A stretch of 64,000 nucleotides of DNA from Pseudorasbora parva (GCF_024679245.1 NC_090182.1:39524047-39588046); one strand, 5' to 3'. Positions 36,612 to 55,443 are shown, counted from the stretch's first letter. The notes: generated from the sequence alone by a model not told the origin. Translations and numbers: made by a program.

Positions 36612-36973
36612 GCATCTGTCCGGGAGAGCAGAGCACGAGTCTGGGAGGAAACATGAGGCATTGCAATGGTTACATAAAGATGTGAGAAACCTTATATGAT
36701 ACACTGTCAGAAAACAAAGTGTATTTAGGGGTACAACAGCTTATCACTGGGGGAGTTCCCTTAAATAATGACTCTGTATCTACCTCCAAAAGGTGCATTT
36801 TAATAATAATATTTACAATCGTTAAAACTCTTGAAATTTTATCTTGTTTCAATGTTGGTGGAGAGGATCTCTTTCTGTTACACTGATGCTGCTGTAGAGC
36901 AAGTATGGACTTGCTACTGCTAAATACACAGACACTGCTGTGAGAATGTAAGGCCCTGTTTACAGCTGATATT

Positions 36974-37582
36974 AAAGGTGCCCTAGAATGAAAAATTGAA
37001 TTAACCTTGCCATGGTGAAATAATACGTTTGAGTTCAGTACATGGACATCACATACTGTGAGTCTCAAACATCATTGCCTCCTACTTCTTATGTAAATCT
37101 TGTGAATCTAAAACTCCACCGAGAAAAAAAAAAGTGCTTCTCAACATAGGGCCAACCGTAACGCAAGCGTTGGGGATCATTTATATGCACACCCCCAACA
37201 TTTGCATCTGTCCAAACATGTTTATTGTCAAGCCGGAAATGGAGCGAATCATCAGGTACAAGCCTCTCGCATATTATGAACACACTTCATGTTCCAGACT
37301 GTGCAAGAGACGTGAGGACTTTTCTACCCTTCCCACTGATAAAAAATGTCAACAGTCATGGTTGATGTTTATAATCGGATACCACAACAATTTAATTCAA
37401 GATCGTTCGTTTGTTCGGCCCATTTCAAGCAAGCTTCGCTCAGCATCTTAAACTGAAGAAAGTGGCAATTACAACTATATTCCTGCAAGCATTAAGTAGC
37501 GATTTATCCACTTATTGACTGTTTAAACTATTTCTGATTCAATTTAAAGTTTCTTCAATTGGAAGTTAGAGAGACAGCATTG
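36974..37582. mobile_element. partial copy of the 2635-4182 foldback element
   Basis: Starts with the same AAAGGTGCCCTAGAATG terminus and matches the reverse complement of about 3588-4182, ending near GAGACAGCATTG. Only one terminus is present. Confidence 0.8.
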
Positions 37583-38374
37583 AAAACGCATGAAAGCCTG
37601 TGTTTCAAAATCAGGGTTATTCCACCAAATATTGATTTCTGAACTCTTCCTAAATTAAAACATTAGTATTGTGTATTTTCTGTCCATTATTCGAGGTCTG
37701 ACAACGCTGTATCTTTTTGGTTATTTTGACCAGTTGTTGCTTTCGGCAAGTGCTCTAAAATGCACTTAGCCAAATGTTGCTTGATTTAATGTGTTTTTAG
37801 TATGTTTGGGACTTGGTGGCATATTTTATTGCGCTTCTAGGAGTGAATTTCAGTGTAAAGCATGACATTTCCTGTTGCTAGCAGGTGGTGCTATGATTAA
37901 CTAATATTGCCATATATATGTCTTCAGGCCAGGACTCTTATCAAACACGTGAAGTTCGAAGCATATTGAACATTGTATGCCTGAGTTACAACAACTTCCT
38001 GTCTCAAAGGGAAACATCAGACTTTCTGAGGGTCCCACGGACACGCCCTTCAGCGAAACTCAAGACCTTTACAATTTAAAGGAGAACTCTTTAAAGGATA
38101 ACTTTAAGTTTATCTTGATCGTTATACCTTTGTGAGTATACAGTCTATAGAAAAAAATGCACCGGATTGGTCCTTGCAGCACGGAGCTATTACAGTTGAG
38201 TTAATGCCCAGAGCCCCCACTCAGCTAAAACGGAAGCTTTGGGGGCATAAACGTAGAGTGTATTTGTGCCTCTTAACAGACACAAAATGCAATTAAAATG
38301 TCTGTCCAACATGAACAGGTCCCTTACATGACAACGAGATGAGTTTAGCCACTTAGTTATTGTTTAAATTCACC
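37583..38374. repeat. probable dispersed repeat
   Basis: Sequence such as GCATGACATTTCCTGTTGCTA and GTGAAGTTCGAAGCATATTG looks like a long repetitive element I associate with cyprinid genomes. The boundaries cannot be set. Confidence 0.3.
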
Positions 38375-38920
38375 TAATGGGTCCTGCACACTGTGCGATT
38401 TTTCAAAATCCTTTGCGAATGTCCCTTGTCAGACTGTACGAACATGATCCCCGTGTCACACTGTAAGATCTCAGTTGTCATTAATGTCAGACTGCACGAT
38501 AGTTTAGGCGCGCTAAAAACGGACGCGCGCAAGAAATCTCACCCGGAGCTTTATATCATCAATGAATGACACGTTCAGTGACAGTGAGCTGCATTACACG
38601 CGGGACTGAAATGCTGGCTACAAATAAGTTTCTAGCTCTCGTTTTGGTCATAGTTGGTCTTGAAAAACCGAGATATTTGACTGTTGTCGTAGGAGAAGTC
38701 ACACTGCAGGATTCTGTGCCAAATCTTCTGACACTGCCAGAATTTCGTCTGAGGTAAAATTTGATCGCAGAGCTCATTAATCGGCTGCCGGTGAACATGT
38801 CAAACTAACGATCAAAGACGTCAGATTTTAGCCTAGGATCTGAGGAATCTTTTAGGATTTCCTAAATTTGTCTCAGACGGCCAAATCGTGGCCAAAATCG
38901 CACAGTGTGCACCTGGCTTA
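38375..38920. mobile_element. hAT-like MITE with GCACACTGTGCGATTTT ends
   Basis: Left TGCACACTGTGCGATTTTTC and right AAAATCGCACAGTGTGCACC are inverted. Internal CAGACTGTACGA/ GTCAGACTGCACGA motifs repeat. No transposase. Confidence 0.75.
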
Positions 38921-39016
38921 AATAGTGTTTTAGACGGCTACCATCTCTCGATGAAGTCCCGTGGGAATGCAGTTGTAGCCGGAAAAAAAGGCAAATAGTC
39001 CAGACTCCAGTTGTTA

Positions 39017-39486
39017 TTCTTCTTCTCCCGAATTAATCACATTTTTGAGGCCCTAAACACGCTCGGAAACTCACGAAGCTTTGCACACGCGTCAGAAGTG
39101 GTGAAAATTTACGTCTGATATGGGTACTTCACTCTCCCGGTGCCCGAACGCGTCACTGAAATTTGTCCGCACAGACTTGAAATCTGGGCTGCGCGCGGAC
39201 GGGGTGTGCGGGCGGCCCCGAGCCCTCCGCATGACGAAAATTACGTCATACGGACGGTACACGAACGCGGATGGCCGAAGTGTACCCGGGGCTATACTCA
39301 TGCGTAGCTCGCAATGCGTTTAATAGAAATTTTGTAGGTGGCGCTATCGAGGCATTTTGCCACGTCTATTTCTGAAACCCATATCAGACGTAAATTTTCA
39401 CCACTTCTGACGTGTGTGCAAAGTTTTGTGAGTTTCTGAGCGTGTTTAGGGCCTCAAAAATGCGATTCATTTGGGAGAAGAAGAAT
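39017..39486. mobile_element. 470-bp foldback element
   Basis: Arms 39017-39124 and 39377-39486 are nearly complementary for about 108 bp (GCGTCAGAAGTGGTGAAAAT and complement). The 250-bp spacer is CpG-rich. Confidence 0.85.
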
Positions 39487-39834
39487 AGGCTGAGCAATTC
39501 CATTAGGGTCCTCACACCATTGCTCCTTGGGCCCTAATGAATAATTTCCAAATAATTATTATTATAATATTTTTTTTCAATAAGTTTGTTTCAGTGTAAA
39601 TGCAACAAAACATGCATAAAAAAACCTTTACAAACCCATTGCAAATGTTTTTTTGTTTTTTTTTAAAGTAAAGTAAGTCGAATGCAATCAACAAATCATC
39701 TAATAAGATTAAATATCAAGTGCCAGTGCAATACATTTTTAGGGATTGTTTTGTTTGTTTCATGGATGGATCAGTGAAACAGTCCAATAAGAGGCTAAAC
39801 TACTATTAGCCTATGTAACCCCTACTGTTCGGAC

Positions 39835-39905
39835 CGGGGTTCGAACCTGAGTCTGCCGGCATTAGAGTCCTCTATCAATCACGCTTTATCAAGGAGGCTA
39901 AAGGC
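39835..39905 (-). repeat. possible tRNA-derived SINE head
   Basis: A perfect pol III B-box-like GGTTCGAACC at 39838-39847 follows AGGACTCTAATGCCGGC on the minus strand. The A box is weak and no 3' tail was matched. Confidence 0.3.
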
Positions 39906-40936
39906 TGCAACCTCTAGCGCCGGTCGCTAGAGCGTCTTTTGAGGTCAGAGAAGTAAGGTTTACTCGCACAACAACTACTACTAGCTGGCCTCTGTTACAC
40001 CTATTCATTTTAATGTCTCATTAAAACATCTATAAATGTATAAAACTTGAACATAGAGACTTGTTCAATGTTTCTGCATAATTCATGGTTCACACAGAGA
40101 TCATCGGCCACCATCAGTTAACCACTGAAATCTAGAAATGTTTTGAAAGTTCAACGTCAAAAAAACACAAAGCCATGTTTACTGAAATCACATGATGTTG
40201 GCAGTTTGATACACACTCCGAACCACTGATTGAAACAAAATATCCACAAAGGTTTCGAAACTTCATGCAGCAGTGTTTCGAAATCGCCCGTCATTAGAGA
40301 GAACATTGTGCTTGGTACGTTTTTCATCTTCAAACTAAATCTGGGTCTCCAGCCGACACATCCTGTCTTGATAGCGTGCTTCCCATAATGTTTACATATG
40401 TCTACATTTGCTATTGCTGCTTGAATAGACATAAATTCAACAGCAGATCTGGCAGGTGGAGCTGGGGGAGGTGGAGGGTATCAGAGTAAATCTAAAAGAC
40501 TATCCTACAGCAAACACGGAATCAGACCGTTTAAATGCTGGGGAAGCAGCCAATCTCATTGGCTGTAGGAATCGCTTATCAGTTTACAACATGTGGTAAT
40601 GATGTGATTGCTTGCAGATTGCTTGTAAATGACCTATCAGTCTGCGCCATTGAGTCTAATGAACAGTGTAAGTATTTCATGGCCCATCCAGGATTAATAA
40701 TGAAGACTGTTTGAATTAAATTCTGTCTTTGAGGCAGCTTTAAGACTTCAGGCCAGAGAGCATCAGGTGTTGATGCGAGTGCAGGGTGTGAAAAGATAAA
40801 AGCAGACTGAGCTTAATCCACTTCCTGACCTGTAGAAATAGCACATATATAGCGTGTTAACATACTGATTTTATAGATTTTGTTAACATGTTAACTATAT
40901 TTGTTGTTTTGTGCTGTTTTAGACATGTTTGCTGCC

Positions 40937-40973
40937 GGAGGGAGGGAGGGAGGGAGGGAGGGAGGGAGGGAGG
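40937..40973. repeat. (GGGA)n microsatellite
   Basis: About nine GGGA units on the + strand. Confidence 0.9.
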
Positions 40974-41391
40974 AGTCTCTTCACACAGACATAAGCTGTC
41001 TGAATGAAAGTGAAAATGAAAATTGGAAGACCAAAGAAAGGAGCGACACCAACATTAGGTAAAGCATGCAATCTCTCAGTATTATGGATTAATTTGCTCA
41101 GACATGTTTCATTTAATTACCACGTAAGGGAGTATAGAATGATATTTGAGCACTATTCTTAAAGAATAGTTATAAAGTTGGTACTGGGTTGGCAGAGGAA
41201 CTAGAGATGTGAGGTACAACACTGTTTAGCCTATAACTTTTACTGAATCATTCCCTCAAGTGATTAGTTTAACCATACTGATTTATTCAGCAATGAAACA
41301 CCAGGAATGGTTGATTTGATTCAGCTTTGATGGGAACTGAAGCAAAGACAAATTGTTTAGAAGACAAATGCTAAACTATGGTTTAGGGACT

Positions 41392-41534
<143 letters not shown>

Positions 41535-41737
41535 CATAATTAACTGAAATACTGATAGTAGGCTAAAAAAACACTATAAGTGCCATGGAGAGATTGAAAT
41601 CAGTGACTCTTTTTGTAATCGGTTAATTTACAAGAACATAGCAACTGGTCTGGTAGAGCACGGTTTTTCAAAGTTACAATTGAGAGTGAGGACTGTTTAG
41701 TATTATTTGGTGTGTTCTGCGTTTTTTACTGGCCGCC

Positions 41738-41814
41738 GAGAGTTGAAGAATCATGTTCAACTTTGAATAAAACGCTGCGTTTTATTCAAAGTTGAACATG
41801 ATTCTTCAACTCTC
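41738..41814. repeat. perfect 38-bp palindrome with 1-nt centre
   Basis: Arm 41738-41775 (starting GAGAGTTGAAGAATC) and arm 41777-41814 are exact reverse complements around a single T. Confidence 0.95.
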
Positions 41815-42034
41815 ATCACTGTCACTCTTCACCCGGCCGTCCAATCACAGTGGAGGAGGGGGCAGGACAAATACAACACAGACCAACCGCCACATTCTGC
41901 TTGTACAACGTCAACAGAACAGATGAAAACAAGCAGCATAATAACGGAAAACATCGTTTAAAACAGGAACCAGAGCAAATACTTTACATTGTATCTGCAT
42001 TTTTATATAGCTTCAATACAAAAACAAACTGAGA

Positions 42035-42399
42035 CGCTACACTGTACATTTTTTTGTTGGTTTAACTTAAAAAAGTAAGTAACCTGGTTGCCTTAAAAAT
42101 TTTAATTTATTGAAATTAAAAATTTGAGTTGATACAATGAAGGAAATTTGTTTAATAAATAGAAACTCAAAATATTATTGTATCTGAACCACATAACAAT
42201 TTTGATAAATCATGAAAATAGCACAATTTGGCATGTTGCACTGCGTCATCAAAAATAAAACACACTTTTAATAATATTTTAATAAAGGTTATCGAATCTC
42301 AAAAAATGTTCATTGTATTAACGCAAAATTTTAATTTCAATGAACTCAATTTTAAGGCAGCCAAGTAACTTGTTTTCAAAATAATCTTTTACAGTGTAG
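42035..42399. mobile_element. MITE with ACACTGTA ends
   Basis: Left CTACACTGTACATTTTTTTG and right CTTTTACAGTGTAG are inverted. Inner arms GGTTGCCTTAAAAATTTTAA and ATTTTAAGGCAGCCAAGTAA also pair. Confidence 0.75.
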
Positions 42400-42660
42400 T
42401 AACACTTCCGCAGATATTCCATATCATGCCGACAAAGAGTCTCAAATGAAAAAAACACTGCGCTGCCAAAACGCTCTCAAGCGCGCACAACGAGGCGTTT
42501 TCAGCTAAAGCGCTTTGGTGGACACACGACCTTATTAATGGGAGAAAGTGTAACACCCAATATGGTGAATAAACCCCGCCTTCCAAATTAAAGAGCCAAT
42601 CGTTGATTAGTAAAATCATCGCATCACTGCAGCTGCTGTCAGAAACTCCTGTGCGCAATG
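42400..42660. repeat. repeat shared with 11500-11710
   Basis: CAGATATTCCATATCAT, AAAAACACTGCGCTGCC and GCTTTGGTGGACACACGAC match the earlier copy. Confidence 0.55.
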
Positions 42661-43589
42661 CACATTAGCTTTGCAGGCTGAAAAATGTGTTTATTTGTCA
42701 TAATGTAAGCGTTTGAGACAGTTATTGTCAGATTTCATTGGTGATTTCAAACATGAAATTTAATCGTACGCTTGGCAAAGTATCTTTGAAGACTTTGAAT
42801 GTTTCACTTGCATGGTGTTTTAAAGATGGCCGCTGAATGAAATGACTTGTCTTAAAGGGACTTTGTTTATTTTCCCTGTCATCCATTTACTTTGCAGAAA
42901 GAAATAATCACTCAAAAAGTAAGTCAGATCTGCACAGTGTGAATGAATTATGTGCTGAGATCAGCGACGATGCCATTCACTGACCTTTGAGAACTAAGCA
43001 GATTCGTTGCAGGTGTAAATTAATGTGCACTTTATAAACCATGTGCACAGCTATTTTGCCAGACCATTAGTACATTCTGCTATTGTTGTTTGGGTGGGCA
43101 AGCCCCAACTAGGCCTGTGGCATTGAGCCTGGTTTAACTATGGGCACTTTTGGCCCTGTAGTCTGTAAGCTCAAAATACACTTCTCAAAGTTCTAATGTG
43201 AAAAAACTTCAAATCTGGTTTAACAAAAAATGAACCCCTGGGACACAGAAGCATCCAAAGTTAAACACACAGTTACTCTATCTTCAACTTAATCGATTTA
43301 GTAGTGAGTAAAATACAGCTCTGCTGATATTCAGACCAGCACTCTTTGATCATGTGAAACTGGATAACTACAAGCCGTCACTGTGATTGACAGAATAATT
43401 TCGCACGCCTCAACATTCTTTCATTCCATAGTTACTCTTTCACATTGTTGGCAAGCAACTCTTCAGGTAAATCTTGATTCCTAGCTTTAGGAATGAAAGC
43501 GTGATCAGTGACGCCGGGTTTCCAGGCACTTAGATTTGGCTGCTGAGAAGGAGAAGACGTGTAAAGAGATACTCTCTGTGTGTTTAAAG

Positions 43590-43685
43590 ATGCCAAAACC
43601 CGCTGGTGTGATGATAACCTCGGCAGTGTACCAGCAGCAGAATGATGTCTTACAGTTCCTGAAGATCAAGCCAATGGCTTTGGGG
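43590..43685 (+). CDS. MS4A-like exon 1 (coding)
   Basis: 32 codons from the ATG in tttaaagATGCC to donor gtaaaa; cytosolic N-terminus ending KIKPMALG. Confidence 0.8.
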
Positions 43686-46600
43686 GTAAAACACACTTTT
43701 CTGTTTTTTATCATGTGTTTAGTTCCAGTTTCCTTTGTTACTCTTGTTCACTTGGGCCTTGTTTAAGTCCTCCTTTACCTTTGTATTTAATGACCTCAGG
43801 TTTCTGTCAAGTGTTGTCTTTAATGTTGGGTTGTAAAGCCGTTCTTACAATAGAAATTACAATAATGTAAAAATGTGTGCCTTGAATGCAATGTAAGTCG
43901 CTTTGGATAAAAGCGTCTGCCAAATGCATAAATGTAAATGTAAATGTTCTTGCCTTCTCCAGAGTTAATATTTGTTATTTTGGTAATGAACCTGCATATA
44001 GACCCATATTTTCTCACCTGTTTATTGTGAATTAACAGGCATTATAACTAATGTTTTTCTTTCACAGATATTGGAAATCGTGATAGCATTATTTGGACTC
44101 TGTTTGACGATCTGGATTAATAGGCTTTTTCTTCTCTGGCCACCAATTGTTGTAAGTCAAACATTTCAGTATCAGTACAACATTATCCAATGAACAAACA
44201 CTGAATTCTGTTCCATTTCTATTCGGCAGTTCATCATAATCGGATCGCTAACAGTCTTGGCTGCGCACACATGTAAACTACGTCTGGTGAGTGTCAACTT
44301 TACTACTCTATACTCTCGAGAAGAAAAATAATTTTTCATAATATGGCATAAGGGAAATTTAGTAAGTGTTTTTTTGTCTTGTAGGTGAAGTCTTCACAAA
44401 TACTCAGCTATGTGAATTTTGCAGTTGCTGTTTTCTCCCTCCGCTCTCACTTTTTTTTCACTTCGGTGAGTGGTTAAAGTGTGTGTGTCTAAATGATTTA
44501 CTCTAAATTCTTAGATGAAAATGCTTAGATAGTGTGATGCTGATTGTCTACAGCAGTGTAACAGCAGTAAACAAATCCACCCTTTGTACTGTTTAGATAG
44601 ATATCACAACCGGTTTTTGATTCATATTCATATTTGAGTTATATCTGTCTTTATTATTCACTCAGGGTGTGTCCTGCTTTCTCCTAATGTCATGTGATGT
44701 TTTGATCCTCCTCTTCTCCGTTGCTGTCGCCGCAACCTTCTGTCCCTGCTGTTGCAAACCAAAGGTAAACATCATCAAGAGCCTAAAACATTCATCTCAA
44801 GAAAAGGATCTGATTAAATAATAAATGTGATGTTGGTTCTCTCTTAGTCAAGACCTGCCATGGTCAGCTATATGAATTCGGATTTGCCTGTCAACCATAT
44901 TGTTTTGATGGGCCAGCCGGACCCCTCTGGAATGGCGCAGCCCGTTAGTTCAGTCCTGTACATGCTGCCATCAGCAGACGGCCAAATCCCACCTGCACTT
45001 CTGCCAAACTGGGGTCCCGTCACCTATGCCTCTCCACCAAACTACAGTCCAGTACCATCTACACCTCCACCAACCTACGACCAAGCTGCACTTCTACCAA
45101 ACAACGGTCCAGTCCCAAATGCACCTCCACCACCATATGAGGTAATTATTAGCATTTTTGAGTAAAGACACGTTCACACCAAGAACGATAACTATATTAG
45201 TGTCCACACCAATGAACAATATTGTTTTTTATTCTAAGTGTGCGCTGCGGTTTTGTCGTCTCCCTTCTCAAATGCTTAAGCTCCTGTAAGCAGGATGGAT
45301 TCTGATTGGTTTTTGTCGTTCATCAGCTAGCAAATTGTTCAAAAAGTGATTCCTACGACGTTGTTTCTATGTGCCGTTATCATTATAGTTGTGGTGTGGA
45401 CTCTGCTATTATTTTATATTTAGAACTGTACGTTTATTGTTAATGTTATATTTATAGTCCTTGGTCCTATAGTCCCGGCGCAATAACTCTGATCTTTCAT
45501 GTATTCATACTCTTGTGTAATCGACGCGCCATCCTAAATAAACCCGTCTCTTGCATGATACCCAGAAATTGCGAATGTCCTGATCTAATATGATTTCTGA
45601 CCTGTAATGTTGCCAGTATAATAATCGTATAGTTTGTTAATAGGCCAGTGGAGAACTGGCAACCCGACTGAGTCTGGTTTCTCCCCAGGTTTATTTTTCT
45701 CCATCACGCCCTGATGGAGTTTTGGTTCCTTGCCACTGTCGCCTTTGGCTTGGCTTGCTCAGTTGGAGACACTACAATTATGATCCAAATTATTCAACTA
45801 CATATACAAATAAAAATAATTAATTAGGTCTTATTTAATTCTATAAACTATAAATAATACTGATCTGCCAACATTGTCGCTATATGATAAATTAGAATAA
45901 GCTGATAACATCACTGTTTTCTCCAGTACGACTGCACAGCCAAATCTAATTTTGTCACAATATTGTCCTGTTTGACACTGAAGCTGCTTTAAAACAATCG
46001 TCAATGTAAAAGCGCTATATAAATAAAGTTGATTGATTGGTTTAAATGGGCTTTAAAAGTATAGCTCACCGAAAATCCTAGGTGTATAGGACTTTTTTCT
46101 TTCAGACGAATGCAATAGGAATTGTATAAAAAAAATGTCCTGGCTCTTCCAGGCTTTATGGCATAGCCTATGCCAGTGAATGGGAGATTTTGAAGACCAA
46201 GAACGTGCATCCGTCCATCATAAAAGGAATCCACACGACTCGGGGGGTAATAAAGGTCTTCTGAAATGAAGAGATGCATTTGTGTGAGAAAAATATCCTT
46301 ATTTAAAACTGTCAGACGGTCGTATGCATCAATTTACAGGGAAAAAGTAACCCCCGACCCTTAATAATAATAATAATAATTATAGATTTTATTTATAACG
46401 CACTTTTCATTCCGAAGAATCTTAAAGTGCTATTTGGGAAAATGACTAAAAACTAAGTACTAAGTAAACTACAGAAAATAATAAAAACAACCAACACAAA
46501 AAGCCTTTCTGAATATAAAAATGGTCTAGGTTCTGTACTGCTCTCAGCTCACTGGGAAGGTGGTTCCGAAGCAGAAACCTCGGTCTCCCATGGTACGAAG

Positions 46601-47516
46601 CCTAGTGTTGGCGACCTGAAGAAGCATGTGGCCTGACGATCTGAGGGTGCAGGTGGAGGATTTCAAAGTGTTGAGTTCTTGAAGATTTGGTGGTGCATGT
46701 CCGGACCGGTGATGCATTTAGGTATGAGCAGGAGGATTTTGTAGTCGATCCGGGATGAAACGGAGCCAGTGCAGTGAGTGTAGAATGGGAGTTGTGATCA
46801 TATTTACGGGACTCTCATATGGATGCATTGTAGCTTTTGGATATTTCTGCTAGAAATCCCACTCAAGAAGCATACGTATTGACGAACGCAGAAGCGCAGA
46901 GGATAGAGCAAAACAAAACACCGGTCATGAAATAGAGAATTTTTCAAGAGAAATGTCAGATGATTTTGATATAAGAGTGGCTTGAGTTTGTTGCCCAGCC
47001 CTATTTGTTTGAACGCTGAGAGGTGTCAAAGCTTACGCTACTCCTACATCGCATCAGGGGTTACTCGTTTAACGCCAGTTGACTTTCATAGGCCATTTAT
47101 TGTATAAAGTTTCAAATATGGATATTTTTCTCTGTATCAGAAGACCTTTATTAACCCCCTGGAGTGGTGTGGATTACTTTTATTATGGATGGATGCACTT
47201 TTTTGGACTTCAAATTCTCAACCCCCATTCGCTGGCATTATAAAGCTGGGAAGAGTCAGGATATTTTTAATATAACTCTGATTGTATTCATCTGAAAGTA
47301 GAATGTCATATACACACACCTAGGATGGCGTGAGGGTGAGAATATCACGGGGTAATGTTCATTTTTGGGTGAACAATCCCTTTAACTGTAGGGATTTACA
47401 CACCATAAAATCCAATAAATCATTTTTCATCATATTTGCTTGCTTACCCTATTGTAATTACTCAGCTCTGATGCACTGTGTTCTTACAGCATGAAGATCT
47501 ACAGGCCGGAAGATGA
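43590..47516 (+). CDS. MS4A-like four-transmembrane protein with PPxY tail
   Basis: Seven exons join in phase (43590-43685, 44068-44151, 44230-44286, 44385-44465, 44666-44764, 44848-45141, 47490-47516) to 245 residues. Start MPKPAGVMITSAVYQ follows two in-frame-free leader segments. Four hydrophobic stretches: about 33-49 (ILEIVIALFGLCLTIWI), 53-73, 85-98 (short, weak) and 111-131, then a cysteine cluster CPCCCK that could be palmitoylated. Exon layout, the N-terminal cytosolic FLKIKPMALG lead-in and the tetraspan plan fit the MS4A (CD20-like) family. Residues 140-237 are proline-rich with imperfect repeats around LLPNxGPV and ending PPPTY and PPPPY, which are WW-domain ligands of the kind used by NEDD4 ligases. 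Exact MS4A orthology cannot be set without a search. Confidence 0.82.
43866..43946 (+). repeat. SINE 3' tail
   Basis: GTAAGTCGCTTTGGATAAAA then GCGTCTGCCAAATGCATAAA and AAATGTAAATG repeats, a tail I know from several fish SINE families. It lies in MS4A-like intron 1. Confidence 0.65.
44068..44151 (+). CDS. MS4A-like exon 2
   Basis: 28 codons between a tttcacag acceptor and gtaagt donor; first membrane span and the RLFLLWPP loop. Confidence 0.8.
44230..44286 (+). CDS. MS4A-like exon 3
   Basis: 19 codons between a ttcggcag acceptor and gtgagt donor; second membrane span (FIIIGSLTVLAAHTC). Confidence 0.8.
44385..44465 (+). CDS. MS4A-like exon 4
   Basis: 27 codons between a cttgtag acceptor and gtgagt donor; weak third span (ILSYVNFAVAVFSL). 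Confidence 0.8.
44666..44764 (+). CDS. MS4A-like exon 5
   Basis: 33 codons between a tcactcag acceptor and gtaaac donor; fourth span and the CPCCCK cluster. Confidence 0.8.
44848..45141 (+). CDS. MS4A-like exon 6, proline-rich cytosolic tail
   Basis: 98 codons between a ctcttag acceptor and gtaatt donor; contains YASPPNYSPVP, PPPTYDQAALL and PPPPYE. Confidence 0.8.
45648..46043 (+). repeat. L2-like LINE 3' region
   Basis: CCAGTGGAGAACTGGCAACC ... TTCCTTGCCACTGTCGCC ... TTGGAGACACTAC ... GCGCTATATAAATAAAGTTG with terminal TTGA repeats. In the last MS4A-like intron. Confidence 0.7.
46360..46830. repeat. LINE-like fragment
   Basis: AAT microsatellite, then TTTATTTATAACGCACTTTT and a diverged region (GAAGGTGGTTCCGAAGC) similar in style to L2/RTE ends. 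Low certainty. Confidence 0.35.
47490..47516 (+). CDS. MS4A-like terminal coding exon
   Basis: Acceptor gttcttacag, then HEDLQAGR and TGA. The exon is short but the phase fits and a polyadenylation signal follows. Confidence 0.7.
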   Translation, partial: HEDLQAGR

Positions 47517-47626
47517 ACTAGATCTCAGACACAAATGGGGACATTTGATGTTTACACAATTTATGGCATTGAATTATGTTTATAAGTTTGTAAAACATTT
47601 GTAAATAATTGTAATATTACAATATA

Positions 47627-47632
47627 AATAAA
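47627..47632 (+). terminator. MS4A-like polyadenylation signal
   Basis: AATAAA 111 bp after the stop, in an AT-rich 3' UTR. Confidence 0.6.
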
Positions 47633-47639
47633 TTATTTA

Positions 47640-48836
47640 TGAAAAACAAATCTGTGAACGCATGTTTTTATGCATTTTGACATACAAAAATGATCAATAA
47701 TAAACACAAAAGTCGCTGATTAAAAAAACTCAAACATGTCACACACACATGGGTTCACTTTGTGGGGACTCTCCATAGACGTAATGATTTTTATACTGTA
47801 CAAACTGCATATTCTATCCCGTACACTACTCCTACCCATCACACAACACTTTCTGCATTTTTTGACTGTTTTTTTAAACCATTTGGTTTATGAAGCCACA
47901 GGAAGTGTTTACATTGTAATATCCATATCATTATACACATCTGTGTCCTCATAAAACCATATATAGGTTCTGTTCCTCTTCAATGTGCCTCATATACGAC
48001 ACACAGATGAGAAACATGCACGAGTCTTGTGTTTTCATTAAGTTTCAAATAAACACAATGAATAGATGATAGATTTATCAAAAAGTTTAATTAGATTTTA
48101 ACATATGTACATACACAAAGTAAAATGTTATTTTATGTGCAGTTTTCTTTTTTTCAAAAATGTGAACAAACCCTCAACTGGTGAGTACAGACTGACATTT
48201 AAACAGAGCCTATCAGTGAGTACTTTAGAGAAAAGACCAATGTTCAAGTCTGTATCCCTGATTATTGATTATTTATGAACATCTAGAATTATCCTAAGAA
48301 CAGATTAACCGGAATCACCTTTTATATTAAAATTTCACTGTCCTGCCACATAAGTGATGTTTCCAGCATGAACATTTAGAAGTCCTATTGAATAAATGTG
48401 TAATATTCAACACATTATTTCGATAGTCCACTCTCCATTCTCCTAACTATAAGTAATAATAACATGCCAACTAATGCTGTTAGCCCTAACTTAAAGTCTA
48501 CTAATACTCTGAGGGTTAGTTGACGTGTAGCTGCAAAGCTACTTATAGTTAGGAGAACGTCTAAAGTGGACCATTACAAATAAAGTGTAACCCAGATAAC
48601 CAAGTAACAAGGTACCGTGTTAGTAAGTAACAAGGCAGTTAAAAATGCTCACGGAAGTCAACTATGAATTAAATGATTTTCTGACTGCATAGGACAGCCA
48701 TTCACTTTGATTCATTTTAACGTTGTCCTCACAACTGTTTTATGAATGCATTAGTGAAACTGGATATTCAGATTTTCTTTCTCCTTTTAATAAATAATCA
48801 ACCAAAGCCTAACCAGTTTAAATAAACAAGGACTTC
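47640..48836. other. convergent intergenic spacer
   Basis: Between the MS4A-like and AhpD-like 3' ends. Contains inverted TCTCCTAACTATAAGTAA/TTACTTATAGTTAGGAGAA-type arms near 48438 and 48540, a short foldback. No gene. Confidence 0.45.
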
Positions 48837-48842
48837 TTTATT
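48837..48842 (-). terminator. candidate AhpD-like polyadenylation signal
   Basis: AATAAA on the minus strand 332 bp past the stop; another hexamer overlaps the stop region itself. Confidence 0.4.
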
Positions 48843-49173
48843 CTAGCTCTAGAAGCTTGTTTCTGGCACGGAAAAAACATTTTTAGTTTATACCTCGCAA
48901 TTCGGACTCATAACTCACAGTTCTGTCTTTTTTCTCAGAATTGTCAGATATTAACTTTTTTTTAATCTTTAATGTGGCGGAAACAAGTTTGTGAGGACTA
49001 ACACTGAAACAAATGTAACCAATAAAACTCCAAGTCCATGTGTATCCATCAGTGTAAGTGTCAGAGAAGTCACTTAGGGTGAGATTTAGCAAAACATATG
49101 TTTTCTGTGATTCAAATGATTATTTGACAGTTTTGTAAAATATTATAACTCCGATGTAAAGTCTGATATGAGT

Positions 49174-55443
<6,270 letters not shown>

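Noticed and set aside
37134..37451. 105-residue frame in the ppp2r2c upstream region
   Set aside because: It lies within the partial foldback copy, and the equivalent frame in the 2635-4182 copy is broken.
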